NCBI GenBank assembly: GCA_028280715.1
Contig: JANQLG010000011.1
Location: 1-64,000 of the forward strand
DNA from: Spongiibacteraceae bacterium
GTDB taxonomy: Bacteria > Pseudomonadota > Gammaproteobacteria > Pseudomonadales > Dasaniaceae
Direction: 5' to 3'
Length of the DNA: 64,000 nt
The translations under genes were made by a program, and so were the position numbers. Below are positions 1 to 8,517 of the stretch, piece after piece. The stretch's first letter is position 1. Every line of letters starts with the position of its first letter. Under the pieces are notes generated by a model that was not told the origin of the DNA, did not search any database, and saw only the letters and a program-made list of their open reading frames with translations.

Positions 1-419
1 GCCAAGAAGCTTTGGGCGGCGCTAGAGGCTTGGATGAGCGCTTGAACACGTCCAACCATCGCTTGCCCTTCCGGATCGCCTAAATTGCTATTGCGCAGAT
101 TGGAGGCGTAGGTCGATGCACGACGGAGTTCCTTTGAGAAGGCAGATTTGGCATCCAGTGCTTTGAGAAGCGTTTCGGAATTGCGGCCGAGTTGACCTTC
201 GTACTTTTTAAGACCTTCAACTTCACTGCGCAGGCGCTCGAGTTCAGCCTCCCAGTCCGCTTTGGAGGCATAGAAACTTGTCAAATCCCACACATTCTTT
301 TCATCTACAATTTTGACGGTGGCATCTTGAGCTTGTACTGGCCCGACAATAACCGCCAAAACCAATGTGCTTGTGCGCAGCAGCCCCACAGCCTTAAGCT
401 TAAAATCTTTTTTGATCAT
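1..419 (-). CDS. Oligoendopeptidase F-like M3 peptidase, exported (N-terminal part only)
   Basis: Reading from the ATG at 419 gives a basic N-terminus, a hydrophobic stretch and an Ala-x-Ala-like end (GPVQAQDA), so an exported or lipid-free periplasmic protein is likely. It continues with WDLTSFYASKADWEAELERL and a helical stretch ending in repeated Ala/Ser/Leu, which is the usual N-terminal lobe of PepF-family M3 zinc oligopeptidases. These cleave short peptides. About 139 residues are visible; the HExxH catalytic part lies outside the window. A GGGCAAG sequence precedes the start. Cytoplasmic PepF proteins normally lack a signal peptide, so the export signal is notable. The family call rests on the N-terminal motif only. 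Confidence 0.65.
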   Translation of the reverse strand, partial: MIKKDFKLKAVGLLRTSTLVLAVIVGPVQAQDATVKIVDEKNVWDLTSFYASKADWEAELERLRSEVEGLKKYEGQLGRNSETLLKALDAKSAFSKELRRASTYASNLRNSNLGDPEGQAMVGRVQALIQASSAAQSFL

Positions 420-467
420 CTTGCCCTCTGTTTAAATCGTCTGATATTTATTGTCAGATGCGCTCAT

Positions 468-1370
468 TTATAAATTGCTGTCTTGGAGAGTAATGTTAAT
501 TTTCTCCATAAAACTTAAGCCGATATTCTGATCATAATAAGCAGCCTCATTAATAAAAGCCCCATAAACCATTTGTTCGCCTTCGTAAACAATGGTTTCT
601 CCTGCCATTGTAATGAATAAAGGGTCTCCAGGTTTAATTGCGTGATAATCTTTATCCTGCAAATTTGGGTGAACCATGGCGGTTATCTCGCCTTCTGTAT
701 TTTCTGGTAACGGGATTTTCTTAGTAAATTGATAACCCTCCATCTGCGCTGGCAAATTAAGCGGCAGTCCTTTATTTCTTTGTTGTAGATAATCCAAAGC
801 ATGCATTACGGCTGTATGCGTATCAAAGTACACCTGATAGTTCAGCAATCCCTGAGCGATTGGCCCCACTTCAATTAGCAAACCATTTAAACGCCCGATC
901 GATGTTAGGAAGTTATCCTCTAAGCGATCACTAGGGTTATAAAACAACGTAGCGTGAGGCATTTTCTGCTTAATATAAAAAGCCATTCCTATCACGAGCG
1001 GATCACTTGAGTTAAAGATTAATGACATACCCATATTTGCCGTTGTGGTATGCATGTCAATGATGAAATCAATTCTGGGGTTTTCCTTGGGTCCTAGCAG
1101 TGCATCTAACGACTTTGCACGTTGTTGTTCATAGCCTTGTAATTCCGGATTTTTAAGGTCTTCTATATTGAACTGTCGGTTTAAATCTTGGTCGATGTAG
1201 CGCCTTACTTCTTTATTGGCCTTAGGGTTAGTCAAGTGCAACTCTGTCGAAAAACTGTCTCGCTGGACTTCAGCAGGGTGTGAGAGCCAATGTTTAACAA
1301 GGTGCACACCTGTTAATTCATTTCCGTGTGTTCCGCCTGTAATTGCGACATCTTTTATCGAATCAATCAT
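468..1370 (-). CDS. Aspartoacylase / succinylglutamate desuccinylase family
   Basis: 300 residues, the usual length for aspartoacylases, which hydrolyse N-acetyl-aspartate or other N-acyl amino acids in the cytosol. The N-terminus has the zinc motif GGTHGNE (His and Glu ligands), followed by NPKAN, the substrate-binding stretch QDLNRQF, and DMHTTTANMG with the third zinc-ligand histidine. A beta-rich C-terminal domain follows. The ATG at 1370 gives the canonical N-terminus, although the Shine-Dalgarno sequence is weak. The gene stands alone, separated from the PepF-like gene by about 50 bases and from the permease gene by 60. The exact acyl-amino-acid substrate cannot be read from the sequence. 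Confidence 0.85.
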   Translation of the reverse strand: MIDSIKDVAITGGTHGNELTGVHLVKHWLSHPAEVQRDSFSTELHLTNPKANKEVRRYIDQDLNRQFNIEDLKNPELQGYEQQRAKSLDALLGPKENPRIDFIIDMHTTTANMGMSLIFNSSDPLVIGMAFYIKQKMPHATLFYNPSDRLEDNFLTSIGRLNGLLIEVGPIAQGLLNYQVYFDTHTAVMHALDYLQQRNKGLPLNLPAQMEGYQFTKKIPLPENTEGEITAMVHPNLQDKDYHAIKPGDPLFITMAGETIVYEGEQMVYGAFINEAAYYDQNIGLSFMEKINITLQDSNL

Positions 1371-1430
1371 ATGAAACCTATATTTTTCTCATCGTATAAA
1401 TGCAGGGGGGGCTACAGTGTTAAGCTTGCG

Positions 1431-2438
1431 TTATCCTGCTGCAAGCGCGCCCTTAGACTGGTAGTGTTTGCGAGTTCTGAGTAATACATACCGTAGTGCG
1501 GTCAGGTGGGGTATCTCAATTAACATACCGATCACCAGCGCGGCATAGATCAGGGGTTGATCAGGTAGCGTTGCCACGCTGATTGCCAGCATCAGTGGCG
1601 CGTTACGCGAAGCCATCGTCATGCTCAGTAAGGCGCGTTCGGGATAATTCAGCTGGCATACATAGCTGAACCCTTCGCCAAGTAGAAAGGTGATGACGAA
1701 GAAACAAAATACGGCGACCAACACCCAGGCAAGCACCGAAAAATGGGCCAAGGTTACAGAAATATTGCCGGCAAATATTTGCAGTACCAATAAAGCCGTC
1801 ACCCACAATGTGGCGTGGTCCGCAATGTTCAATACATGCTTGAATACGCTGGATATAAGTAGTCGGCGTAAAACTTGATGTGTTGTAACTGCCAACAGCA
1901 GCGGCAGTAAAAACCATTGCAACAGGGTGTTGCCAATGATGCCCGCTTCGATTTGTACACTGTTCTGGGTAAACCACTGCAGGTAGAAGGGATAAAGCAG
2001 CAACTGCGTTACCATATTGATTGGAATCAGCGCGGTGCCCAAGGCAACATTCCCCTTGGCAAGCCGTGTAAAGCTCAAAAACCAATCCGTGCAGGGCGAC
2101 ATAAAATAGATAACCAGGCCTACGAACAAAAGTGGCTGCGTAGATAGAAATAATGAAGCAATACCGTAGCCCATCAGAGGAATTGCGACGAAGTTTGCCA
2201 GCAGCGCAATGGTAAGGAAGCGCAGATTCTTCACAACCTGAAACAAGGCGTCAAAGCGAATGCCAAAAAACAGCAGACTAACCAGGATGAGCAATGTGTA
2301 GTCCACTTGATGGCTCAACCATTCGCCAGTGGCTGGTGTAAAATGACCGAGCAATGCGCCGGCGACTATGCCGGTGACCAGTATTAAAGAGGTGCCAGTC
2401 CCAGCAGCTAAACGACCAATAGCGCTTAGATTCAACAT
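1431..2438 (-). CDS. BASS/ACR3-like permease (bile acid:sodium symporter or arsenite efflux type)
   Basis: 335 residues, nearly all hydrophobic, with about nine to ten membrane segments. The conserved MSPCTDWFLSFTRLAKGN block in the fourth segment contains a cysteine in the position typical of arsenite/organic-anion members of the superfamily, and TMASRNAPLMLA follows near the C-terminus. It overlaps the upstream flavoprotein by 7 nt, so the two are translationally coupled. The pairing with a flavoprotein that ends in a cysteine cluster suggests export of an arsenic compound or another oxidised metabolite, but this is inference. The substrate could equally be an organic anion. Confidence 0.7.
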   Translation of the reverse strand: MLNLSAIGRLAAGTGTSLILVTGIVAGALLGHFTPATGEWLSHQVDYTLLILVSLLFFGIRFDALFQVVKNLRFLTIALLANFVAIPLMGYGIASLFLSTQPLLFVGLVIYFMSPCTDWFLSFTRLAKGNVALGTALIPINMVTQLLLYPFYLQWFTQNSVQIEAGIIGNTLLQWFLLPLLLAVTTHQVLRRLLISSVFKHVLNIADHATLWVTALLVLQIFAGNISVTLAHFSVLAWVLVAVFCFFVITFLLGEGFSYVCQLNYPERALLSMTMASRNAPLMLAISVATLPDQPLIYAALVIGMLIEIPHLTALRYVLLRTRKHYQSKGALAAG

Positions 2439-3562
2439 TCACAACCTTCGCAGCATTCGCTATTACCAAATGGCCCCCAAACACCATCATGTGAACCTTC
2501 GATCCATTCAATATCCAGTTGTAAGTGTTGGGCAATCTGACGGGCAACTCGCGCAAAGCGTTGCCGAAACTTATAGATAAAACAGTAAATACGCTCATCG
2601 TGACGCACCTGAGGCCCGACGAGAAAGAGTCCAGGAGTATAAATAGATTCGTCAAAGTCACTGAGGATAATGCGGCCGTCGTCGTCCCACATCCAGAGGT
2701 CTTTAATCTGACGTGCACCACCACCATTAAGAAAACCTGTGCCTAGAATAGGTGGTTGTTGTACGTCCCAGTGCCGTCCGTCGGCTGCATGAACTCGAAA
2801 ACCACGATCATCTTTGTGTGTAACTTCTACCACATTGGCATCAAAGATGATTTCCAGCAGGTCATTGGATTCGATCTCGCGCAGGCGCTCGCGGGTATAG
2901 GGCGAAAGCACTTGGCTTGGATCGTAGATATCTGGTAGATCCCAGGTTTGCCGGCGCACAAGCAAACGAACATGATGGCCTAGCTTGACCAAATTAATGG
3001 CTGAATCCAAACCGCTTTCGTAACCGCCTATCACGACGTAGGGGCCATTTTCGAGAATCTGCCAATCTTCTATTTGCGCGTAGTGCTGACACCATTTAGC
3101 TCCCGGAAAGGGCTTCAAGTCCGGAAACTGGTATTCCCCACAGGCCCAAATCAGAAACTCGGTAAACAGCTCACCGTGCTCTGTAACAAGGTGAAAACCG
3201 CCGTCGGGATCGGGATTGACCTGCTGTACTTTACAACCACAAGCGATTGGTAGCTTGGCTGCATCGGCGATGGCGTTTAGGTAGTCAGCGTATTGCGCAC
3301 CACTCAAATGCTCTGCGCCAGCAAGGATGGCGGGAGAACTTGTGGCATCGACCGCATTCAAGTCAGCGAGTCCAAAGGGATTGCTAAAGAAAGAGGGGGT
3401 AATCAGGCGTGTCTGAGCTGGCCAACGCCGAAAGGATTCTCCGATACGGTCCCTTTCCAAAATGCAGTAGTCCAGTCCAGCTATCTTGTTTAGCTCGAGG
3501 GCCATGCCAATGCCGGCAGGACCTGCTCCTACAATGACTACGTCAAGACTTTGCATGCGCAT
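2432..3562 (-). CDS. FAD/NAD(P)-dependent oxidoreductase (flavin monooxygenase-like) with Cys-rich tail
   Basis: About 376 residues. The N-terminal FAD Rossmann motif VVIVGAGPAGIG is followed by FRRWP, then a second dinucleotide motif VVIGGYESGLDSA near the middle and a C-terminal GxFLVGPQVRH-type segment, as in single-component flavin monooxygenases/CzcO-like proteins. I chose the ATG at 3562; the longer reading begins with TTG inside the preceding gene. The last twelve residues contain ECCEGCEC, an unusual vicinal-cysteine tail that could bind a soft metal or arsenite (inference). It overlaps the 75-aa gene by 20 nt and the permease by 7 nt, so the three form one operon. Confidence 0.75.
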   Translation of the reverse strand: MRMQSLDVVIVGAGPAGIGMALELNKIAGLDYCILERDRIGESFRRWPAQTRLITPSFFSNPFGLADLNAVDATSSPAILAGAEHLSGAQYADYLNAIADAAKLPIACGCKVQQVNPDPDGGFHLVTEHGELFTEFLIWACGEYQFPDLKPFPGAKWCQHYAQIEDWQILENGPYVVIGGYESGLDSAINLVKLGHHVRLLVRRQTWDLPDIYDPSQVLSPYTRERLREIESNDLLEIIFDANVVEVTHKDDRGFRVHAADGRHWDVQQPPILGTGFLNGGGARQIKDLWMWDDDGRIILSDFDESIYTPGLFLVGPQVRHDERIYCFIYKFRQRFARVARQIAQHLQLDIEWIEGSHDGVWGPFGNSECCEGCEC

Positions 3563-3770
3563 TGCTCTTTGCTCGTTCAAACCATTGCAAGGTTTTTACG
3601 CGCTGTTGCTCACCATAGAGCTGAACGAATCGTTGAGTTGAAGAATCGTCCGGCGAGTTCAAAGATTCAATACGCATTTCAATATAAGACGGGGAGAGTT
3701 CCTGCTGGCCAATTACTGTAATGCAGTGATGCCACTCCTCGTAAGTTTGGGGAATAATTGCTGAACTCAT
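3543..3770 (-). CDS. Small conserved-looking protein heading the flavoprotein/permease operon
   Basis: 75 residues with YEEWHHCITVIGQQELSPSYIEMRI, then DDSSTQRFVQLYGEQQRVKTLQWFERA. The composition is that of a folded globular protein, and the motif order matches a small protein family I recall only vaguely, with no known function. It is the first gene of the operon and overlaps the flavoprotein, which supports it being real. The invariant-looking HC pair and Trp residues might take part in a redox or binding role, but nothing in the sequence defines a reaction. Confidence 0.6.
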   Translation of the reverse strand: MSSAIIPQTYEEWHHCITVIGQQELSPSYIEMRIESLNSPDDSSTQRFVQLYGEQQRVKTLQWFERAKSNAHAKS

Positions 3771-4186
3771 AAAACCTTTTTAACTGTTAAATTGATGTTC
3801 TTTAATTTCTTTTAAAGTCTTCATTTGTGGGCTGTATTCAGTAGTAGGTCTCGCCAGAATCCAGCTAATATCCATATTCGGAACATGTTACCTTCTCGAT
3901 TGTTCACGGCATGATATGTTATAACATATCATTTTCAGTTGGAACTCAATTCCCATAGTGTCTTGCTGCTTTAGATGACAAGGAGAGTCGTGCTCTGAAA
4001 AAGAGAAGTCATGGCAGTAGCCAAAGGTTCTTTTTCTATAAAGACGAAGCAGCTAATCGGTGTGTTGAGTCACTAGGTTACGGTGGTAATATGAAATCAA
4101 GGACTCACAAAGAAAAGCTTATGGATCAATTACTCTGACCCTTTGATGTTCTTTGATGATTAATGTGATGTGTTAGGAAAAAATTT
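3771..4186. other. Gene-free stretch with palindrome and possible gene remnant
   Basis: The stretch holds the 22-bp palindrome and, at 3959-4138 on the plus strand, a 60-codon open frame without a good start. It reads like the end of a GNAT-type protein (SHGSSQRFFFYKDEAANRC) and may be a remnant; this is weak. An inverted copy of the GGGTCAGAGTAA repeat lies at 4128-4145. Confidence 0.3.
3911..3932. promoter_or_regulatory. Perfect 22-bp palindrome, candidate operator
   Basis: The half-site ATGATATGTTA is followed directly by its exact reverse complement, giving an uninterrupted 22-bp palindrome 140 bp upstream of the 75-aa/flavoprotein/permease unit. Such a site is typical for a dimeric repressor. 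No regulator gene is adjacent, so the binding protein is unknown. Confidence 0.55.
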
Positions 4187-4937
4187 ATGTCATTAACAAA
4201 GTTTCTCGTTCCAACTTATACGCAGATGCTGAAAGCACTCTCCGCCTGGCTGAGTAAAGCACAGACACAAATGCCCAACGCGGAAGCGGAAGCTCTATTA
4301 TCCGCGCGCATTGCGCCCGATATGTTTCCGCTTTCGACCCAAATCCGGTTTGCCTGCGTGCAAGTTTACGAAGCGGTATTCCGGCTCAAAGGCGAGGCTT
4401 TTCCAGCATTTCTCGATGAACTACTCGATGAAGGGCGGAACGCTGGTGAACAGCCAGGAACACTTGCGGATGCTCAATCTCGGATTGATGAAGCTATTGC
4501 TCTCTTAGATAGCCTAGCTCCCGATGCGCTCGATAAAGATCCGGGTACATCCATCGTGCATGAACTTCCAAACGGCATGATTTTCGATCTGACCGCGGAG
4601 CAATACGTCCGCGATTGGGCGATAGCACAGTTTTATTTCCACCTCATGACTGCCTATGCAATATTGCGTAGCGAAAAAGTAGAGCTCGGCAAAGCAGACT
4701 ATGTAGCGCACATGTTTGCCTACCTTCGTCCTGAAACGATGCCTAGAGGTTGACCGGGCAACGGCGGAGCAAATTTAGGAATATTGGAGTCAGAGTAAAA
4801 TTGAGAATGCCCGCTCCTGGCCCTTCCTACTAATTCGAAGCCATTTTCTTCATTATTTTCCGCCTAACACTTTTAATTTAAACACATGGCAATGTAGGCG
4901 AATGAATTCCTGTTTGGAGTTTGGGGTCGGAGTAAAA
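4128..4937. repeat. GGGTCAGAGTAA-type repeats bracketing the DUF1993 gene
   Basis: A copy on the minus strand at 4128-4145 and plus-strand copies at 4786-4803 and 4923-4937 (GGGGTCGGAGTAAAA) surround the DUF1993 gene. Related copies occur near 21155-21179 and 21202-21220. The motif resembles sequences that accompany RAYT/REP-type elements, but no transposase is present here. Confidence 0.45.
4187..4753 (+). CDS. DUF1993 family protein
   Basis: 188 residues beginning MSLTKFLVPTYTQMLKALSAWL, with MFPLSTQIRFACVQV in the first third and DWAIAQFYFHLMTAYAILR near the end. This is the recognisable pattern of DUF1993, helical DinB-like proteins of about 170 residues with no established reaction. A GGAAAAAA sequence precedes the ATG. 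The gene stands alone and in opposite orientation to its neighbours. It is bracketed by oppositely oriented copies of a short GGGTCAGAGTAA repeat, suggesting it was acquired as a cassette. Confidence 0.8.
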   Translation: MSLTKFLVPTYTQMLKALSAWLSKAQTQMPNAEAEALLSARIAPDMFPLSTQIRFACVQVYEAVFRLKGEAFPAFLDELLDEGRNAGEQPGTLADAQSRIDEAIALLDSLAPDALDKDPGTSIVHELPNGMIFDLTAEQYVRDWAIAQFYFHLMTAYAILRSEKVELGKADYVAHMFAYLRPETMPRG

Positions 4938-5067
4938 AAACCTGGATTTGTTATAACTCAACATCTCTTATCCGGGAGCAAGAAGTCGAATCCAATTGAT
5001 ATTCTTAGCTGTAATAAACCAAAGCCGAATCCTGATTGCGCAGGCCGTAAAATTGTTTACTGCACCA
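4754..5067. other. Gene-free stretch between convergent genes
   Basis: Apart from two copies of the GGGTCAGAGTAA-type repeat I see no gene, RNA or clear terminator hairpin. It separates the convergent ends of the DUF1993 gene and the antiporter operon. Confidence 0.5.
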
Positions 5068-6774
5068 TCATATGTAATAAATAAAAACATAAGCCGAAAG
5101 CAGGATAGCAATCCAAAGCGCAGTGGTGCCGATGGGCCAGGAGCGAGCAAATAGTGCGCGCTCTTCACTATCAGCCGTTTGGGGTTTGCCCAGGTAATTT
5201 GAAGTCATGTAGCCTAGCAAATTCCGACTTGCTGAATTCATTCGCACTCCCAGGTCTTTAAGCGGCACCATGGCGTTTGCCAAGTATCGGTTTAATCTGG
5301 GTATGCCGACACGCCATAGCCAGTCTACATCCAGGCTGATGGTTTCGGTGCGTTTCATCAGGGGTAACAGTAAAAAGAAGGCAAGCCCGGAGAACAGTAG
5401 CAGCTGCAAATAAAATACAACTTTGCCGGGAGTGTAAGCCTGGTAATCCATCGAATAGGGCAAAAACTGGTACAACCATTCAGGGAAGATACCTAGCAGC
5501 AGGCAGAGCGCTGAGAACAAAATCATCGCTAGCGCCATATTCCAGGGCGCGTCTTTGGGGCGCAGGCCGGAATCTTTTTGGAAGAATACGAACCAGGGAA
5601 ACTTGATGCCCGCATGCAAGAACACGCCAGCAGATGCCGCGGTCAGCAGCATGTACACCCACATAAGCCCATCGTTAGCCGCAGCCTGTGAAATCAGACT
5701 CTTGGTGGTAAAACCGGAAGTCAATGGGAAGCTAGAAATAGACAGCGCGCCGATGATGCAGCAAATAGTAGTAATGGGCATGGTTTGAAACAGACCGCCG
5801 AGTTCTGTGCAGCGGTTTTTGCCGGTACGGTAAATCACCACCCCGGCACTCATGAACAACAGCGCCTTGTAAATGATGTGGGCGAAGGCATGTGCTGCTG
5901 CGCCATTTATCGCCAACTGTGTGCCGATACCTACCGCACACACCATAAAACCGACCTGGTTGACGACTGAATAGGCCAAGATTCGGCGTATGTCATTTTC
6001 TAATAGCGCATAGATGATGCCGTACATCACCATGAACAGCCCGACACCGATTAATACTTTTTCCCCTGGGAACAGCAGGATTAAAGCCAGTACTGCAGTC
6101 TTGGTAGTAAAGGCCGACAGAAATACCGAACCGGTGGGGCTCGATTCCGGATAGGCATCGGCTAACCAGGCGGATAAGGGAGGCGCTGCGGCATTGATCA
6201 GAATGCCGCAGAGAATCATCCAGCTATTGAAATCTTCTGCCAGCATTGGGGTGATTTGTATCGAACCGGTACTGACTACCACACCCTCTATACCAACTTT
6301 GAGTACCACGCCGCCTAACAGATGCAGTATGGCGTAGCGGATGCCGGCCGCGCGGGAAGCTGCGGTACCACCGCTCCAAACTACAATGGTGGAAAACAGC
6401 GCCATCAGTTCCCAGTACACAAATAGCGAAATCAGGTCGCCAGCGAAACTGACACCAATGGCGCCGGCGGCGTAAAAATAGGCTGCTGCCAGTTCGTACC
6501 ATTTCGCCAAGCGGAAGGCATAAAGGCCACCAACAAATGCCATTAAGGCAAATATCGTTGCAAACAAACGTCGTAGCGGGCTGCCTTCAACCGGTTCAAT
6601 TTCATAAGACAGAAAGCGCACGGTATCTTGTACGCCGTCCGGAACCTGCCAAACAGCCCAAAGGGTAAGCAAAGGGGCTAACAGTACAATCAAGTTGCGC
6701 AAATGGCCGCGCGCCGGACCAATGGCCAGGGCTGCCACCACCATGATTAACGCCGGTGAAATCAGATCAGGCAT
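5068..6774 (-). CDS. Mrp-like antiporter large membrane subunit (third ND5/MnhD-type)
   Basis: 568 residues, about 14-16 membrane segments, with the proton-conducting transporter core. The signs are ISLFVYWELMALFSTIVVW (conserved Glu in a membrane helix), a Lys-bearing helix (TKTAVLALILLFPG), RRILAYSVVNQVGFM, and HAFAHIIYKALLFMSAGVV. It is the last gene of the operon and its ATG overlaps the stop of the 88-aa gene by 8 nt. An additional C-terminal hydrophilic loop and a final helix extend it beyond ordinary MnhD. It probably forms one of three ND-type modules in a Na+(K+)/H+ antiporter complex in the inner membrane. Confidence 0.85.
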   Translation of the reverse strand: MPDLISPALIMVVAALAIGPARGHLRNLIVLLAPLLTLWAVWQVPDGVQDTVRFLSYEIEPVEGSPLRRLFATIFALMAFVGGLYAFRLAKWYELAAAYFYAAGAIGVSFAGDLISLFVYWELMALFSTIVVWSGGTAASRAAGIRYAILHLLGGVVLKVGIEGVVVSTGSIQITPMLAEDFNSWMILCGILINAAAPPLSAWLADAYPESSPTGSVFLSAFTTKTAVLALILLFPGEKVLIGVGLFMVMYGIIYALLENDIRRILAYSVVNQVGFMVCAVGIGTQLAINGAAAHAFAHIIYKALLFMSAGVVIYRTGKNRCTELGGLFQTMPITTICCIIGALSISSFPLTSGFTTKSLISQAAANDGLMWVYMLLTAASAGVFLHAGIKFPWFVFFQKDSGLRPKDAPWNMALAMILFSALCLLLGIFPEWLYQFLPYSMDYQAYTPGKVVFYLQLLLFSGLAFFLLLPLMKRTETISLDVDWLWRVGIPRLNRYLANAMVPLKDLGVRMNSASRNLLGYMTSNYLGKPQTADSEERALFARSWPIGTTALWIAILLSAYVFIYYI

Positions 6775-7033
6775 CGTCGTCTTTCTCCGCGTAATAATTG
6801 TTGGGCCGTTTCAGTAGTACGCCCAGTGCCTTGGCGAATAGCACCATCAGTAGGCAGCAGATAAACCCGTACAGCGCGCCAAAGCCAAACCAGCCATCCA
6901 CGATGAAGTAGCCTTTCACGTACACAACAATTTGAGCTAACACCGTCAGTGCCAGCACTATCGAAAAGCCCCACCACAGTTTTTTAATGGTGCTTGCTCT
7001 GGTCAGCCAATGGGTCTTATCACGCTCATTCAT
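6767..7033 (-). CDS. Small two-helix membrane protein of the antiporter operon
   Basis: 88 residues: a short basic N-terminus (KTHWLTRASTIKKLWW), a membrane segment (SIVLALTVLAQIVVYV), a turn (KGYFIVDGWFGFGALYG), a second segment (FICCLLMVLFAKALGVLL) and a charged tail. It overlaps both neighbours (ATGA upstream, 8 nt downstream), so it is almost certainly translated with them. I take it as an accessory or assembly subunit of the antiporter; its family is not one I can name. Confidence 0.75.
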   Translation of the reverse strand: MNERDKTHWLTRASTIKKLWWGFSIVLALTVLAQIVVYVKGYFIVDGWFGFGALYGFICCLLMVLFAKALGVLLKRPNNYYAEKDDDA

Positions 7034-8517
7034 TGCAGCATCCCTTTAACCAATTGTTGCTCTAGCTCAATCACGGGGCCATTAAAGAAAAAGAATCCCA
7101 GCGTTAGTAAGGCTGTCATGCAAAGGGCCACTACCACTAATGGCGGTGCCTCGCCATGCGGCTTGGCATCGCTGGGCTCATCGGCAAACCACGCCATAAA
7201 AATGATCGGTAGAAAGTAAGCGGCGTTCAGCACCGTACTGGCGATGATAGTAAAAATCGCCAGTAAATTATCAGCCTGGAAGGCGCCTGCCAGAATGTAC
7301 CATTTAGAAACGAAGCCACCGGTGGGCGGCACACCAATCATGCTGAGCGCACCAATGGTGAAAGCGGTCATGGTCCAGGGCATACGTCGGCCTATGCCGC
7401 GTAACTGATGCAATTCTGTTTTCTTGGCCGCAGTGTAAATAGCCCCGGCAGCGAAGAACAATGTGATCTTACCGAAGGCGTGCGCCACCATGTGTATTGC
7501 TGCACCAATCTCCGCCAAGGGTTTCAGCACGGCTGCGGCCATCACCACATAAGATAATTGTGCGACTGTTGAGTAGGCTAACAGTCGCTTCAAGTTGGTC
7601 TGGCGTAGTGCCACCAGGCTGGCGGCGATGATGGTAAATGCAGCCGCATAAATCAGCCAGCCGGCGGTGCTGTTAGCGCTGAACAGGAAGTCAACGCCAA
7701 ACACGTAAACGATGATTTTGGTCACCGCAAACACGCCGGCCTTCACCACGGCGACGGCGTGCAATAACGCGCTAACCGGGGTGGGCGCTACCATGGCTGC
7801 CGGTAACCAGCGGTGCACTGGCATCACCGCGGCCTTGCCGATACCGAAGACAAACAACGCTAACAATAGGCCAACGTCGGCGCCCGCTATTTTTCCGGCA
7901 AGGATTCCGTCTACGGTGAAATCACCGGTACCAGCGACGTGGTAGGTCCAGATGATGGCAGGCAGCAACAGGCCAATGGAAGTCGATAATAAAATACCCA
8001 GGTAAACGCGCGCCGAACGCACGGTAGCTTCGTCACCTTTGTGAGATACCAGCGGGAAGGTCGATAGCGTCAGGAGCTCGTAGAACAGGAACAGGGTGAA
8101 CAAATTACCGGCGAAGGCGACACCCATGGTTGCGGCCAGTGACAATGCGAAAAAGGTGTAGAATCGAGTCTGCTTTTGTTCCTTATTGCCGCGCATGTAG
8201 CCAATGCTGTAAATCGAGTTGATGATCCACAAACCCGAAGCGAGGGCGGCAAACAGCATACCTAGCGGTTCCACCTCGAAGGCCAGGGTAATGCCTGGTA
8301 ACAGTTCAGCGACCATCCAGCTTGGCCGTTCGCCACTGAACAGTTCTGGTAGCATACCCCACACCACCCAGGCCAGAGTGGAGGCACCTAACAGGGTGAC
8401 TACTTCGCGCAGGTTGTCTGATACACGACTCGCCAGTTGGATGCCAACGGCAGTTATCAGCGGCACACATAATGCCACTAATATGGCGTTATTCAGGGTG
8501 GCGTTATCAAGGCTCAT
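7030..8517 (-). CDS. mnhD: Mrp-like antiporter subunit D, second copy
   Basis: 495 residues with the MnhD/NuoM-type core: LFTLFLFYELLTLSTFPLV (membrane Glu), GIGKAAVMPVHRWLPAAMVAPTPVSALLHAVAVVKAG (the hallmark Lys, His and HxVAxVKAG signature), LKRLLAYSTVAQLSYV, and HMVAHAFGKITLFFAAGAI. About 14 membrane helices. It would carry one proton channel of the complex. The start overlaps the stop of the first D copy by 4 nt (ATGA). Two D-type genes in succession plus the later third one indicate gene duplication with divergence. Confidence 0.9.
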   Translation of the reverse strand: MSLDNATLNNAILVALCVPLITAVGIQLASRVSDNLREVVTLLGASTLAWVVWGMLPELFSGERPSWMVAELLPGITLAFEVEPLGMLFAALASGLWIINSIYSIGYMRGNKEQKQTRFYTFFALSLAATMGVAFAGNLFTLFLFYELLTLSTFPLVSHKGDEATVRSARVYLGILLSTSIGLLLPAIIWTYHVAGTGDFTVDGILAGKIAGADVGLLLALFVFGIGKAAVMPVHRWLPAAMVAPTPVSALLHAVAVVKAGVFAVTKIIVYVFGVDFLFSANSTAGWLIYAAAFTIIAASLVALRQTNLKRLLAYSTVAQLSYVVMAAAVLKPLAEIGAAIHMVAHAFGKITLFFAAGAIYTAAKKTELHQLRGIGRRMPWTMTAFTIGALSMIGVPPTGGFVSKWYILAGAFQADNLLAIFTIIASTVLNAAYFLPIIFMAWFADEPSDAKPHGEAPPLVVVALCMTALLTLGFFFFNGPVIELEQQLVKGMLQ

